DNA of 64,000 bases from Goekera deserti (GCF_010685995.1 NZ_JAAGWK010000005.1:309600-373599); one strand, 5' to 3'; positions 53,838-63,768 are shown, numbered from the stretch's first letter. Numbers and translations are program-made. The notes: generated from the letters alone by a model not told the origin.

Positions 53838-53900
53838 GGCCTGACCCTAGGAGACCCGGCGGGGCGCCACAGGGGCGGTCCACCGGCCGGCAGGCGCACC

Positions 53901-54374
53901 ATGGCGGGCATGACGAGCACCCGGGACCGGACCGCGGCCGCAGCACTGTGCGTCGGGGCGGCGGTGACCGGCGGGCTCGCCACCGACGCCGACAGCCGGT
54001 GGTTCCGCGGGCTGGACCTGCCGTCCTGGTACCCGCCGCCGCAGACCTTCGGCATCGTGTGGACGGCGCTCTACGCCGGCATCGCCTGGAGCGGCGGCGA
54101 GGTGCTGGCCCGCAGCTCCGGCCGGGAACGCGCCGGGTTCGCCCGCGCCTACGGCGCGAACCTGGCCCTGAACACCGCCTGGACGCCGCTGTTCTTCCGG
54201 GCGCACCGGCCCTGGGCGGCCACGGTGGAGAGCGCCGCGCTGACCGTCTCCACGGTCGACCTGGTGCGCCGGGCGGCCCGGGTGAGCCGCCCGGCGGCGG
54301 CCGCACTGGTCCCGTACGCCGCGTGGACGGCGTTCGCCACCGTCCTGTCCGGGGCCATCGCCCGCCGCAACTGA
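53901..54374 (+). CDS. TspO/MBR family protein
   Basis: 157 aa from ATG 53901 (ATG 53910 possible). LPSWYPPPQTFGIVWTALY and NLALNTAWTPLFF are the conserved tryptophan-rich motifs of the five-TM translocator protein family, which binds porphyrins/tetrapyrroles. Its last 40 codons recur as a remnant at 54982-55094. Confidence 0.88.
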   Translation: MAGMTSTRDRTAAAALCVGAAVTGGLATDADSRWFRGLDLPSWYPPPQTFGIVWTALYAGIAWSGGEVLARSSGRERAGFARAYGANLALNTAWTPLFFRAHRPWAATVESAALTVSTVDLVRRAARVSRPAAAALVPYAAWTAFATVLSGAIARRN

Positions 54375-54535
54375 GGCCTCCGGCGGGACCACGACGGGGG
54401 TCGATGCCGCCGGTCACCGCTCGTCGAGCGACTCGCGTCCGGTCCGGAGGACGGACGAGCACCCGGCGGACCCGGAGGTACGACGTCCATCGATCCCGAT
54501 CGACGGCCCGCGCACAGCCAGCACGATGCGCTCGC

Positions 54536-54892
54536 CTACGTGCGGGATCGGAAGTGCTGCCGCAGCCAGCGACCGAGTGAGATGACCACGGCGCTGAGCG
54601 AGATCGCGAGAACAGGGTTGATGTACGCGGGGACCATGTCGAACGTGGGGTTGCAGAACTGGCGCACCGGTATGTCGGAACTCAGCTCGAGGTAGGCCTT
54701 CGCGTCGAACGGCTGGCCGTAGTGGAGCTCGCAGTGCTCGCCGATGTCGAAGGGGTGGTACTGGAGCGCTACGTAGGCGTAGAGCACCACGAAGATCGCA
54801 CTGCTCCAGACGACAGCAGCCGTGCGTGACACCGGCCGTGGGGCCACACGGTGTTCTGGAGGCCCTGGACGGCTCGACCAACGATCCGCCAC
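54536..54892 (-). CDS. Small two-TM hypothetical protein, foreign-looking
   Basis: 118 aa from GTG 54892. Two TM helices (VVWSSAIFVVLYAYVAL and PVLAISLSAVVISLG) flank a loop with Cys in GEHCELHYG and RQFCNPTFD that could form a disulfide. Not recognised. Base composition is visibly lower in G+C and codon use softer than all neighbours. It sits between tspO and a tspO 3' remnant, which suggests insertion by transfer. Confidence 0.65.
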   Translation of the reverse strand: MADRWSSRPGPPEHRVAPRPVSRTAAVVWSSAIFVVLYAYVALQYHPFDIGEHCELHYGQPFDAKAYLELSSDIPVRQFCNPTFDMVPAYINPVLAISLSAVVISLGRWLRQHFRSRT

Positions 54893-54981
54893 GGCGGCGT
54901 TCCCCTCCAGGACGACATCCGGTCCACACGGGGACGGCGGTCAGGCTGACCGCTGCGGAGCGTAGCGCCGAGCCGACCCGG

Positions 54982-55094
54982 TCCACGGTCGACTCGGTGG
55001 GTCGGACTGCCCGGGTGAGCCGCCCCGCGCTGGTCCCGTACGCCGCGTGGACGGCGTTCGCGACCGTCCTGTCCGGGGCCACCGCCCGCGGAAC
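54982..55094 (+). pseudogene. Remnant of the tspO 3' end
   Basis: In one frame it reads STVDSVGRTARVSRP, then ALVPYAAWTAFATVLSG, against STVDLVRRAARVSRP and the same ALVPYAAWTAFATVLSG in tspO (54249-54370). Six bases (PAAA region) are missing, and the stop is lost: the end reads ATARGTE instead of AIARRN. No start or N-terminal part is present. Confidence 0.85.
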
Positions 55095-55111
55095 CGAGAC
55101 CCCGAACGAGA

Positions 55112-55150
55112 CAGGGCCGTTGCCCGACACGAGGTCGGGCAACGGCCCTG
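55112..55150. terminator. Strong terminator hairpin
   Basis: A 17-bp perfect stem, 55112-55128 with 55134-55150, loop ACGAG. It lies 43 bp past the fasciclin gene stop on the minus strand and next to the tspO remnant on the other side. Confidence 0.85.
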
Positions 55151-55192
55151 GCGTCACCGGCTCAGCGAGCCGGCAGGGGTGCGATCAGTCGA

Positions 55193-55867
55193 TCAGGCAG
55201 CGGGCTTGAGGACCTGGTCGATGATGTACACGGTGGCGTTGGCGGTCTGCACGTTGCCGCAGATGACCGTGGCCGGGCTGGTGCCGAGCAGGGTGCCGGC
55301 GGCGTCGATGCTGAAGTTCTCACCGGAACCGGTGATGGTGACCTCGTCGCCGGCGGCGGTGGTGAAGGTGCCGGCCAGCTGCTCCGGCGACAGGCGCTCC
55401 GGGATCACGTGGTGGGTCAGGATCTTGGTGAGCCCGGGGACGTCGGCCAGCGTGGCCTGCAGCGCATCCTGCGGGATGGCGGCGAAGGCGTCGTTGACCG
55501 GCGCGAGGACGGTGGCCGCGGACAGTGTGTTCAGCGTGTCGCCCAGGTCGGCGGCGGTGACGGCGGTGACCAGCGTCGACAGCAGCGGGTTGTTGCCGGC
55601 GGCGGTGCCGACCGGGTCGGCCGACATGCCGTCGAACGAACCGGCACCCGTGGTGGGGACCGAGGCGCAGCCCGGACCGAAGGGTGCGTCGGCGGCGGGA
55701 GCGGCCTCGGTGGTGGTGGCGGCAGCGGAGGACGACGAGGACGACGTCCCGGCGCTGGTCGACTCGGCAGCGGTGTCGCTGTCGTCGGAGCCACAGGCGC
55801 TCAGGGTGAGGGCCAGGGCGGCGGCGCCGGCCAGTGCGGCGCTGCGGGTCATGAGGTTGCTCTTCAC
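55193..55867 (-). CDS. Fasciclin (FAS1) domain lipoprotein
   Basis: 224 aa. Lipobox LTLSAC with Cys at 25, a Ser/Thr/Ala linker to about 60, then a FAS1 domain: NPLLSTLVTAVTAA, TVLAPVNDAFAAI, LTHHVIP and the closing TVYIIDQVLKP. Similar to mycobacterial MPT70/MPT83, whose genes sit with SigK and membrane oxidoreductases. It is read downstream of the molybdopterin oxidoreductase; 117 bp gap. Confidence 0.93.
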   Translation of the reverse strand: MKSNLMTRSAALAGAAALALTLSACGSDDSDTAAESTSAGTSSSSSSAAATTTEAAPAADAPFGPGCASVPTTGAGSFDGMSADPVGTAAGNNPLLSTLVTAVTAADLGDTLNTLSAATVLAPVNDAFAAIPQDALQATLADVPGLTKILTHHVIPERLSPEQLAGTFTTAAGDEVTITGSGENFSIDAAGTLLGTSPATVICGNVQTANATVYIIDQVLKPAA

Positions 55868-55984
55868 GGTGGAGCTCCTTCGTGCTTCTCGTGCGACGGC
55901 GTGTCGCAGGTGTGACCGGTCAGTGGTGACCCGGAAGCGCCTCCGGCCGGGTGGCCGACGACGAGTTGTGGGGACCCGGTGGGG

Positions 55985-57688
55985 TCAGGTGGTGATGACC
56001 TGGATCGTGTGCAGCCCGGTCGCGCCGTTCGGCTTGGGGCGGGCCCGATCGGTGGTCTGGGTGGTGCCGTCTCCGTCCGTGGCCCGCACCGTGATCGAGT
56101 GCTGGCCGGGGGCGAAGTCGTAGGGGAGCACCCACTGGCGCCAGAGGTCCGAGTTGACCTCGGGCGAGAGCTGCGCAGGGGTGAAGGCACCGCCGTCGAC
56201 CTGGACCTCGACGCTGGCGATGCCGCGGGTCTGCGCCCAGGCGACGCCGGCGATGGCGACCCGGCCGGCCGGGAAGCGGCCCAGCGGCGCGGGGGTGTCG
56301 ACCCGGGAGAAGACCTTGATCGGCGCGTCGGTTGCCCAGTCGCGGGCGGTCCAGTAGACGTCGAAGGCGTCGTAGGTGCTGGCCTCGATCTCGGTCAGCC
56401 ACTTGCAGGCCGACACGTAGCCGTAGAGGCCGGGGACCAGCATCCGCACCGGGAAGCCGTGCTCCACCAGCAGCGGCTCACCGTTCATCCCGAAGGCGAG
56501 CATCGCGTCGGGGACGTTCAGCGCACTCTCGGTCGGCGTGCCGATGGTCATGCCGTCGCTGGAGCGGCAGACCAGCTGGTCCGAGCCGGACTGGATGCCG
56601 TTCTCCTCCAGGATGTTCTTCAGCGGGACGCCGATCCAGCGGGCGGTGCTGGCCAGCGTGCCGCCGACCTCGTTGGAGACGCAGGTGAGCGTGATGTCCC
56701 GCTCGATGACGTCGTCGCGCTCGAAGAGGTCCTGCAGGCTGTAGGTGCGCGGGGAGTCGAACATCCCGCGCAGCGTCAGCTCGTAGGACGACGGGCTCAG
56801 CTGCGGCACCGTGATGGCGGTGTCGACCCGGTAGAAGTCCGAGTTCTTGGTGAACAGCGGCGTCAGGCCGGGGGTCGACGTCGACAGGTCGGCGCCGGCC
56901 GGCAGTGCCGGCGCCGCGGACGACGGGGTCGGCAGCGCGAGGTCTGCCCGGTCGCCGGCCACGGAGAAGCGGCGCTGGAGCAGCCGCCCGCCCCCACCGG
57001 TGACGACGGCGGCCCCGACGGCCACCCCGCTGGTGAGGAAGAAGCGGCGCCGGTCCAGGGCGAAGCCCTTGCGGTCACCGGAGGCCAGCACCTCGCGGAG
57101 CTGCTCCATCACGGTTTCGTCGGCGTGCTTCCGCGGGGCCTCGGGGGCCGCGGCGCCCGGTGCGCCCGGCGTCGCGGGAGCCGGCGTCCGGGGGGCGACG
57201 AGGGGGGCGATCAGGAAGAGCAGGGCGACCGCGCCGACGAGCGGGCCGACCACCGAGGGCAGGCCGTCGAGCAGTCCGTTGACCGGGCGGGTGACCGCGG
57301 CGAGGACGCCCACGGCACCGAAGACGACCAGTCCGAGCACTCCGGCCAGCCGGCTGCGCAACGAGACCAGGCCGATCGCCAGGGCGAGGAGGGCGATGAC
57401 CACGAAGACGCCGCCGACGAGGACGATCTTGTCGTTCTCGCCGAAGTTCCGGATGGCGAAGTCCTTGGCCCACTCGGGGGTGAGCGTGATGGCCGCGTCG
57501 CCGACCGCGACGACCGGCGAGGAGGCCCGGCCGATCAGTCCGGCGACGAGCTCCGCGACGCCCAGGGCGACGGCGGCGGCGAGCAGGCCCGCGAGGGCTG
57601 CCAGCACCCGGCGCAGCACCCGCCCGGCGCGGGGCGCCTGGGGCTCGCTGCCGGCCGGTGCTGCCGGGGCCTGCTCGGTGATGGTCAC
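55985..57688 (-). CDS. Membrane-anchored molybdopterin-dependent oxidoreductase (sulfite oxidase family)
   Basis: 567 aa from GTG 57688; an ATG at 57763 would add 25 residues. Residues of about 20-190 contain four to five TM helices; then an RRRFFLTSGVAVG segment like a TAT signal, then the oxidoreductase domain with the molybdenum Cys in LTCVSNEVGG, and a C-terminal beta sandwich ending near ITT. YedY/SUOX fold; substrate unknown. A pairing with a FAS1 lipoprotein is common in actinobacteria. Confidence 0.9.
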   Translation of the reverse strand: MTITEQAPAAPAGSEPQAPRAGRVLRRVLAALAGLLAAAVALGVAELVAGLIGRASSPVVAVGDAAITLTPEWAKDFAIRNFGENDKIVLVGGVFVVIALLALAIGLVSLRSRLAGVLGLVVFGAVGVLAAVTRPVNGLLDGLPSVVGPLVGAVALLFLIAPLVAPRTPAPATPGAPGAAAPEAPRKHADETVMEQLREVLASGDRKGFALDRRRFFLTSGVAVGAAVVTGGGGRLLQRRFSVAGDRADLALPTPSSAAPALPAGADLSTSTPGLTPLFTKNSDFYRVDTAITVPQLSPSSYELTLRGMFDSPRTYSLQDLFERDDVIERDITLTCVSNEVGGTLASTARWIGVPLKNILEENGIQSGSDQLVCRSSDGMTIGTPTESALNVPDAMLAFGMNGEPLLVEHGFPVRMLVPGLYGYVSACKWLTEIEASTYDAFDVYWTARDWATDAPIKVFSRVDTPAPLGRFPAGRVAIAGVAWAQTRGIASVEVQVDGGAFTPAQLSPEVNSDLWRQWVLPYDFAPGQHSITVRATDGDGTTQTTDRARPKPNGATGLHTIQVITT

Positions 57689-57895
57689 GCTGGACGTTCG
57701 CTGGCTGAGGACCAAAGGTTCATCACGAATGCGTAACGACCATGTTGCTGCCAGCCACCACACAGCGTGCGAACAGCGCCCGGACGTGCCTCCGATGCCC
57801 GAAACTGCAGGTCAACCGACCAGTTGCGTGCTCTCGCGACGCTGCTCTCGGCGGCGGGCCGACACCAGCTCCGTGGCGGCTGTCACAGCCACCGA

Positions 57896-57929
57896 CCCGC
57901 CCGACCGGGCTCCTGCCCGGCCGGGCGGG
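57896..57929. terminator. Hairpin terminator after the Pro-rich membrane gene
   Basis: 57896-57910 pairs with 57915-57929, a 15-bp stem with one mismatch (A against C), loop TCCT. It starts 8 bp past the stop of the minus-strand membrane gene at 57937. Confidence 0.7.
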
Positions 57930-57936
57930 GTCACGG

Positions 57937-58530
57937 TCAGTACTGGGCGCCCGATCGCCGCTGCTTCTCCGCCCGGTACCACTCGCTGGACGGCTTCAGC
58001 GCCAGGTAGACGATGCCGACCGCCAGCAGGACCAGCTGGACCACCGACAGCAGCAGCTGCACGCCTCCCGCGCTGGCGAGCCCGAGCAGGCCGAACAGCA
58101 GGCTCAGGCCACCCAGCACGAACAGCACGATGCGGGCCCAGTTGCGGCCCTGCCACGCGAACCAGAGCACGACGCAGTAGAGGGCGACGAACACCAGGCC
58201 GATGACCGCGCCGATCACGACGGCCGTGCGGGCGTCCGCCACGGAGATGCCGCCGTCTCGCGCGGCGTCCTCGGCGAGGCTGTCCAGGGAGCCGAAGGTC
58301 AGCACGGAGGCGAGCAGCCCGATGACCACGTTGGCCACCAGGGCGTAGATGCCGGTGCGCACCGTGCTCGGGCGGGCCGTGGGCGTGGTCGACCGGGTGG
58401 GCTCCGGCGGCGGCGGGGCGGCTCCCCAGGAGCCTCCGGGGCCGGGCGGCGGGCCGTACCCGGACGGGCCGTGGCCGGACTGGCCGTCGGGCGGCTGCTG
58501 ACCGTAGGGGGGCTGGGGACCAGCGGTCAT
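57937..58530 (-). CDS. Pro/Gly-rich multi-pass membrane protein
   Basis: 197 aa. Residues 1-55 are a low-complexity Pro/Gly/Gln head (GPQPPYGQQPPDGQSGHG), then about four TM helices: ALVANVVIGLLASVL, VVIGAVIGLVFVALY, IVLFVLGGLSLLFGLL and SVVQLVLLAVGIVYL. Many actinobacteria encode such proteins of unknown function. GGAGGAG lies before the ATG. Confidence 0.85.
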   Translation of the reverse strand: MTAGPQPPYGQQPPDGQSGHGPSGYGPPPGPGGSWGAAPPPPEPTRSTTPTARPSTVRTGIYALVANVVIGLLASVLTFGSLDSLAEDAARDGGISVADARTAVVIGAVIGLVFVALYCVVLWFAWQGRNWARIVLFVLGGLSLLFGLLGLASAGGVQLLLSVVQLVLLAVGIVYLALKPSSEWYRAEKQRRSGAQY

Positions 58531-58661
58531 CGGAACTCCTCCTGAGATGGGCAGGTCACACCGGACCCTGCCGTCTCGCAGCCCCGGACGCCAGCACGAC
58601 GCACCATCGGGTGATGGTCAGCGCCCGCCGGCACGGGGCCGGCGGGCGTGGACGCCGCCGC

Positions 58662-61304
58662 TCAGTCGAGCGCGAGCTCGCTGCCCGGCGCCGCCGCGGG
58701 CGCCGAGCCGGCGCGGGTGACCCGCAACCCGGAGGCACCCGGGGCGCCGCCGATGGCGTCCAGCGCGTCGACCAGCACGGTGTCACCGTCCCGGATCTCC
58801 CCGGCCAGCAGGGCACGGGCGAGCTGGTCACCGATGGTGGCCTGGATCAGCCGGCGCAGCGGGCGCGCGCCGTAGACCGGGTCGAAGCCGGTGATGGCCA
58901 GCCACTCGCGGGCGGCGTCGGTGACCTGCAGGCTGAGCCGGCGGGCCGCCAGGCGGCGCGCCAGCACGCCCAGCTGGATGTCCACGATGCCGGCGAGCTC
59001 GTCGGTGCCCAGCGACCGGAAGACCACCACGTCGTCCAGCCGGTTGAGGAACTCCGGCTTGAAGTGCTGCTGCACCACGCCCAGCACGGCCTGGCGCCGC
59101 TGCTCGTCGTCCAGCGACTGGTCGGTGATCAGCTGCGACCCCAGGTTGGAGGTCAGGATCAGCAGCGTGTTGCGGAAGTCGACCGTGCGCCCCTGACCGT
59201 CGGTGAGCCGGCCGTCGTCCAGCACCTGCAGCAGGACGTCGAACACGTCCGGGTGCGCCTTCTCCACCTCGTCGAGCAGCACCACGGTGTAGGGACGCCG
59301 CCGCACCGCCTCGGTGAGCTGCCCGCCGGCCTCGTAGCCGACGTAGCCGGGCGGGGCGCCCACCAGGCGGGCCACCGAGTGCTTCTCGGAGTACTCGCTC
59401 ATGTCGATGCGCACCATGGCGCGCTCGTCGTCGAACAGGAACGTGGCCAGCGCCTTCGCCAGCTCGGTCTTGCCCACCCCGGTCGGGCCGAGGAACAGCC
59501 ACGAGCCGGTCGGCCGGTCGGGGTCGGCCACGCCGGACCGTGCCCGGCGCACCGCGTCGGCCACGGCCCGGACGGCGTCGGCCTGCCCGACGACCCGCTC
59601 GGCGAGCAGGTCCTCCATCCGCAGCAGCTTGGCCGTCTCGCCCTCCAGCAGCCGCCCGGCCGGGATGCCGGTCCAGGCCTGCACGACCTCGGCGATGTCG
59701 TCCGGGCCGACCTCCTCCTTGAGCATCGACTCCCCCGACGCCACCGACGCCTCGGCGGCGCGCAGCTCCTTCTCCAGACCCGGCAGCCGGCCGTAGCGCA
59801 GCTCGGCGGCGCGGGCCAGGTCGCCGTCCCGCTCGGCGCGCTCGGCGTCGGAGCGCACCGCCTCCAGCTCCTCCTTGCTCTGCCGGATGCGGTCGATGGC
59901 GCCCTTGTCCTGCTGCCAGCGGGCGGTCAGCTCGTCCAGCAGCTCGCGCCGGTCGGCGAGGTCCTCGCGCAGGGCGACCAGCCGCTGCGCGGAGGCCTCG
60001 TCGTCCTCCTTGGCCAGGGCCATCTCCTCGATCTCCAGCCGGCGCACCACCCGCTCGACCTCGTCGACCTCGACCGGGCGGCTGTCGATCTCCATGCGCA
60101 ACCGGCTGGCGGCCTCGTCGACCAGGTCGATGGCCTTGTCCGGCAAGAACCGTGCGGTGACGTAGCGGTCCGACAGCGCCGCGGCGGCGACGATCGCGGC
60201 GTCGGTGATCCGCACGCCGTGGTGCACCTCGTAGCGCTCCTTGAGCCCGCGCAGGATGCCGATGGTGTCCTCGACCGAGGGCTCGCCGACGAAGACCTGC
60301 TGGAAGCGCCGCTCCAGCGCGGGGTCCTTCTCGATGTGCTCGCGGAACTCGTCGAGCGTGGTGGCGCCGACCATGCGCAGCTCACCGCGGGCCAGCATCG
60401 GCTTGATCATGTTGCCGGCGTCCATGGCGGACTCGCCACTGGCCCCCGCGCCGACGATGGTGTGCAGCTCGTCGATGAAGGTGACGATCTCGCCGGCGGA
60501 GTCGGTGATCTCCTGCAGCACGGCCTTGAGCCGCTCCTCGAACTCGCCGCGGAACTTGGCCCCGGCGACCATGGAGGAGAGGTCCAGCGACATCAGCCGC
60601 TTGCCCTTGAGGCTCTCCGGCACGTCGCCGGCGACCATCCGCTGGGCCAGCCCCTCGACGATGGCGGTCTTGCCCACCCCGGGCTCACCGATGAGCACCG
60701 GGTTGTTCTTGGTGCGCCGGGAGAGCACCTGCACCACCCGGCGGATCTCGGTGTCCCGGCCGATGACCGGGTCCAGCCGCCCCTCGCGGGCGCGGGCGGT
60801 CAGGTCGACGGCGTACTTCTCCAGGGCCTGGTACGTGTTCTCCGGGTCGGCGGTGGTGACCCGGCGGCTGCCGCGCACGGTGCGGAAACCGGCCAGCAGC
60901 GTCTCCTGGGTGGCGCCCGCGGCGGCCAGCACGGAGCCGGCCTCACCGCCGGCCGCGGCCAGCCCGACCAGCAGGTGCTCGGTGGAGACGTACTCGTCGC
61001 CCAGCGCGCCGGCCTGCTCGCCGGCCAGGTTGATCACCCGGAGCAGCTCGCGCGAGGGCGCGGGGGCAGCGACGGTCGCCCCGCTGACCCGCGGCATCCG
61101 GGCGAGGGCGGCGTCGGCCTTGGCCCGCACGTCGGCGGGGTCGGCGCCGACCGCCTGCAGCAGCGGTCCGGCGATGCCGTCGCCCTGCTGGAGCAGGGCG
61201 ACCAGCAGGTGCAGGGGCTCCAGGCCGGCGTGCCCACGGTCGACGGCGAGGCGCTGGGCGGAGGTGAAGGCCTCCTGCGAGCGGGTGGTGAGCTTGTTCT
61301 CCAT
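58662..61304 (-). CDS. clpB: ATP-dependent chaperone ClpB
   Basis: 880 aa. N-terminal Clp domain (1-145), first AAA+ with Walker A GEPGVGKT near 206, the coiled-coil middle domain (about 400-530), second AAA+ with [14 protein letters not shown] near 600. Disaggregates proteins with DnaK. Length is normal. A HAIR inverted repeat lies 87 bp upstream. Confidence 0.97.
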   Translation of the reverse strand: MENKLTTRSQEAFTSAQRLAVDRGHAGLEPLHLLVALLQQGDGIAGPLLQAVGADPADVRAKADAALARMPRVSGATVAAPAPSRELLRVINLAGEQAGALGDEYVSTEHLLVGLAAAGGEAGSVLAAAGATQETLLAGFRTVRGSRRVTTADPENTYQALEKYAVDLTARAREGRLDPVIGRDTEIRRVVQVLSRRTKNNPVLIGEPGVGKTAIVEGLAQRMVAGDVPESLKGKRLMSLDLSSMVAGAKFRGEFEERLKAVLQEITDSAGEIVTFIDELHTIVGAGASGESAMDAGNMIKPMLARGELRMVGATTLDEFREHIEKDPALERRFQQVFVGEPSVEDTIGILRGLKERYEVHHGVRITDAAIVAAAALSDRYVTARFLPDKAIDLVDEAASRLRMEIDSRPVEVDEVERVVRRLEIEEMALAKEDDEASAQRLVALREDLADRRELLDELTARWQQDKGAIDRIRQSKEELEAVRSDAERAERDGDLARAAELRYGRLPGLEKELRAAEASVASGESMLKEEVGPDDIAEVVQAWTGIPAGRLLEGETAKLLRMEDLLAERVVGQADAVRAVADAVRRARSGVADPDRPTGSWLFLGPTGVGKTELAKALATFLFDDERAMVRIDMSEYSEKHSVARLVGAPPGYVGYEAGGQLTEAVRRRPYTVVLLDEVEKAHPDVFDVLLQVLDDGRLTDGQGRTVDFRNTLLILTSNLGSQLITDQSLDDEQRRQAVLGVVQQHFKPEFLNRLDDVVVFRSLGTDELAGIVDIQLGVLARRLAARRLSLQVTDAAREWLAITGFDPVYGARPLRRLIQATIGDQLARALLAGEIRDGDTVLVDALDAIGGAPGASGLRVTRAGSAPAAAPGSELALD

Positions 61305-61390
61305 GACGGCGGAGAGAGTCCTCTCGATGCGGGTGCTCCGGTGTGCCGCGGGTGTCGGGCCGCGGCGTCGACACGTGCAACGGCAGCGGG

Positions 61391-61411
61391 GTTGAGCCTG
61401 TTCCGCTCAAC
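61391..61411. promoter_or_regulatory. HAIR element, probable HspR operator for clpB
   Basis: GTTGAGC 61391-61397, 7-nt spacer, GCTCAAC 61405-61411. It matches the CTTGAGT-N7-ACTCAAG pattern of HspR operators at most positions. It lies upstream of clpB (minus) and of the divergent MarR gene. Confidence 0.75.
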
Positions 61412-61485
61412 TCCGGATCGACGACGTGGTGTGAGCCGTGACGCGGATCCGCGCACGAGCAGGCCGGGAGACCTACGCTGTGAGG

Positions 61486-61947
61486 ATGACGGACGTCCGG
61501 CCACCCAGCGTGGCACTCGACGACCAGCTGTGCTTTGCCCTCTATGCGGCATCCCGTGCGGTCACCGGTCGATATCGGCCCATGCTCGAGCAGATCGGGC
61601 TGACGTACCCCCAGTACCTGGTCATGATGCTGCTCTGGGAGCGCGACGACCAGACCGTGGGTGAACTGGGTGCCCGACTCGCCCTGGACTCCGGCACCCT
61701 CTCCCCGCTGCTCAAGCGGCTCACCGCCGCTGGGCTGGTCAGCCGGGCCCGGCGCGTGGAGGACGAGCGCTCGGTCTCGATCACCCTCACCGACGCCGGT
61801 CGCGCGCTGGAGGAGAAGGGCATGGCCATCTCGGAGGAGATGATCGACGCCCTCGGTCTCGGGATGACCGAGTTCGACGAGCTCAAGGAGCGGTTGCGGG
61901 TGCTGGCCCAGCGCGCGATGACGCCGGGGAACACGCCGGTCCGCTGA
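61486..61947 (+). CDS. MarR family regulator, OhrR-like
   Basis: 153 aa from ATG 61486; TACGCT is 6 bp before it, so translation may be leaderless. DDQLCFALYAASRAV places a Cys at residue 16, the peroxide-sensing position of OhrR; TYPQYLVMMLLWE and SGTLSPLLKRLTAAGLV are the winged helix. It precedes the OsmC gene and probably represses it until an organic peroxide oxidises the Cys (inference from family). Confidence 0.92.
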   Translation: MTDVRPPSVALDDQLCFALYAASRAVTGRYRPMLEQIGLTYPQYLVMMLLWERDDQTVGELGARLALDSGTLSPLLKRLTAAGLVSRARRVEDERSVSITLTDAGRALEEKGMAISEEMIDALGLGMTEFDELKERLRVLAQRAMTPGNTPVR

Positions 61948-62025
61948 GGCGGTTGTGCACGACACATCGGGGCACACCCGGTCGTGGCTGCACCCGCAGT
62001 CACCCCGCGTCGAGGAGGAGAACCG

Positions 62026-62466
62026 ATGCCCACGCGCACCGCACGCACCGCATGGAACGGCAGCCTGCAGGAGGGCTCCGGCCAGGTCGAGCTGAGCAGC
62101 TCGAAGGTCGGCACCTACGACGTCTCGTTCCCCAAGCGCGCCGCTGACGAGGCCGCGGGCACCACCAGCCCCGAGGAGCTCATCGCCGCCGCCCACTCCG
62201 CGTGCTTCGCCATGCAGCTCTCGGCCATGATCGCCGAGGCCGGTGGCACCACCGAGAGCCTCGAGGTCTCCGCCGACGTCTCGCTGGGTCCGGACGAGGC
62301 GCGCGGGGGCTTCCAGCTCACCGGGATCGCGCTCACCGTGCGCGGCGAGGTCAGCGGCCTGGACGCCGCCGGCTTCGAGCAGGCGGCGCAGGGCGCCAAG
62401 GCCGGCTGCCCGGTCAGCAAGGCCCTCACCGGCGTCGAGATCACCCTGGACGCCGCGCTCGTCTGA
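62026..62466 (+). CDS. OsmC family peroxiredoxin
   Basis: 146 aa, GAGGAGGAG upstream. The redox Cys pair is at 60 (HSACFAM) and 128 (KAGCPVSKAL); SPEELIAAAH is the OsmC-type signature. Reduces organic hydroperoxides with a lipoamide-type partner. 78 bp downstream of the OhrR-like gene. Confidence 0.95.
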   Translation: MPTRTARTAWNGSLQEGSGQVELSSSKVGTYDVSFPKRAADEAAGTTSPEELIAAAHSACFAMQLSAMIAEAGGTTESLEVSADVSLGPDEARGGFQLTGIALTVRGEVSGLDAAGFEQAAQGAKAGCPVSKALTGVEITLDAALV

Positions 62467-62634
62467 CGACGGGCCTCTGCCCCTGCACGGGGCCGGACGC
62501 CGAGCTGCACGGCCCGTCTCCCTCCGGGGGGCGGGCCGGTCGCGTCTCCGGGTCCCTCGATCGGGCGATCGGGCACGCCCGACCCGCTCCGACCTGGGAC
62601 GCTGCAGTCTCGACACGGATCGAGGTGCAGCGGG

Positions 62635-63768
62635 ATGGACCCGTCAGGGCTCCGGGCGGGGCCGCGCCGCGGCGTGGTGATCGCGTTGCTGCTCGCCGCT
62701 GTGTGTCTGCTCTCCGGGGGCTGTTCGGTGGTGGAGCTGCGTTCGGGCAACAACGCGCCGGGGTCGGTGCTGGACGGGAACCGGCTCTCCTTCGACCTCA
62801 CCACCCGCCCCACCCGCGCGGACGTCGGGATGACCGGCGACAAGAACTTCAAGGCCTACCAGCGGGACGAAGAGGACTTCGCCGTCACGGTGCAGCTGCC
62901 GACCGGCACCCTGCAGATCCCGGCGAGGATCGTCTCGATCGACACCGACGGCGCCGGCGGTGTCGACGCCTACGGCGACGGCCCGCGGGAGCCCAAGTTC
63001 TTCTCGATCAACCGCAAGTTCGCCCCCGGCGAGAACGTCACCGCCAGCCTGCTCGCCGACGCAGACCTGCTCGGCCTGGACCCCGCCGACATCACCCGGG
63101 TCACCCCAGGGCTGTCGGCCAGCGGCAAAGCACCCGTGCCCCAGGCCGGGGTGCTGTACGGGTTCGTCGACGGCTGGCTGTCCGCCCAGGTGCAGCTGCG
63201 CTCGTTCGAGACCGGCGTCCAGGTGCTCTACGAGTTCGAGGTGGACGTCTACCACAACCCCGCGATCGACCGGGTCCTCGTCGACGGCCGGATGCCCCTG
63301 GACCTCACCCACCCACCCGACCGGGAAGCCCTGGCCTTCCTGCCCGGCTACCGCGACGCCTACGTGAACACCCGTCCCGGCGACGTGTTCACCATCGACG
63401 TCACCCTGCCGACCGGTCGGCTGACCGTGACCGCAGACGGCCTCTCGGCTCGGGCCACCGGACCGGACGGCCCACCGATCAGTGCAGAGGTGTACGAGAA
63501 CGGCACGGAGGCGCAGACCCGCCAGCGCCTCGACGCCGCCGCCACCGTGCTGGGGATCGACCCGGCCGAGGTCACCGCCACCCTCACCCCGTCGACGAGC
63601 GGAGCGCCCAACCCCTGGGGCTCTCAGGCCTCCTTCGGCGAGCGCGTCCAGCGGTCCTGGGACCGACCGGTCGCCCCCGGCGTCTCCATCGACGTGAGAG
63701 TCGACATGACCCTGGGCCGCGCCGATGAGTTCGCCGGGTCGATCCGCTACCAGCTGGCCTTCGGCTGA
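62635..63768 (+). CDS. Lipoprotein with two related beta modules
   Basis: 377 aa. Lipobox LLSGGC with Cys at 30. Two related segments: EDFAVTVQLPTGTLQ ... LLGLDPADITRVTP, and DVFTIDVTLPTGRL ... VLGIDPAEVTATLTP. These look like an internal duplication of a roughly 90-residue module. Function unknown; surface-exposed lipid-anchored protein. Its stop overlaps the start of a paralogue (TGATG). Confidence 0.82.
   Translation: MDPSGLRAGPRRGVVIALLLAAVCLLSGGCSVVELRSGNNAPGSVLDGNRLSFDLTTRPTRADVGMTGDKNFKAYQRDEEDFAVTVQLPTGTLQIPARIVSIDTDGAGGVDAYGDGPREPKFFSINRKFAPGENVTASLLADADLLGLDPADITRVTPGLSASGKAPVPQAGVLYGFVDGWLSAQVQLRSFETGVQVLYEFEVDVYHNPAIDRVLVDGRMPLDLTHPPDREALAFLPGYRDAYVNTRPGDVFTIDVTLPTGRLTVTADGLSARATGPDGPPISAEVYENGTEAQTRQRLDAAATVLGIDPAEVTATLTPSTSGAPNPWGSQASFGERVQRSWDRPVAPGVSIDVRVDMTLGRADEFAGSIRYQLAFG

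Noticed and set aside
54414..55157. 247-aa minus-strand frame
   Set aside because: It reads antisense through the tspO remnant and overlaps the better 118-aa ORF; no start context or motifs.
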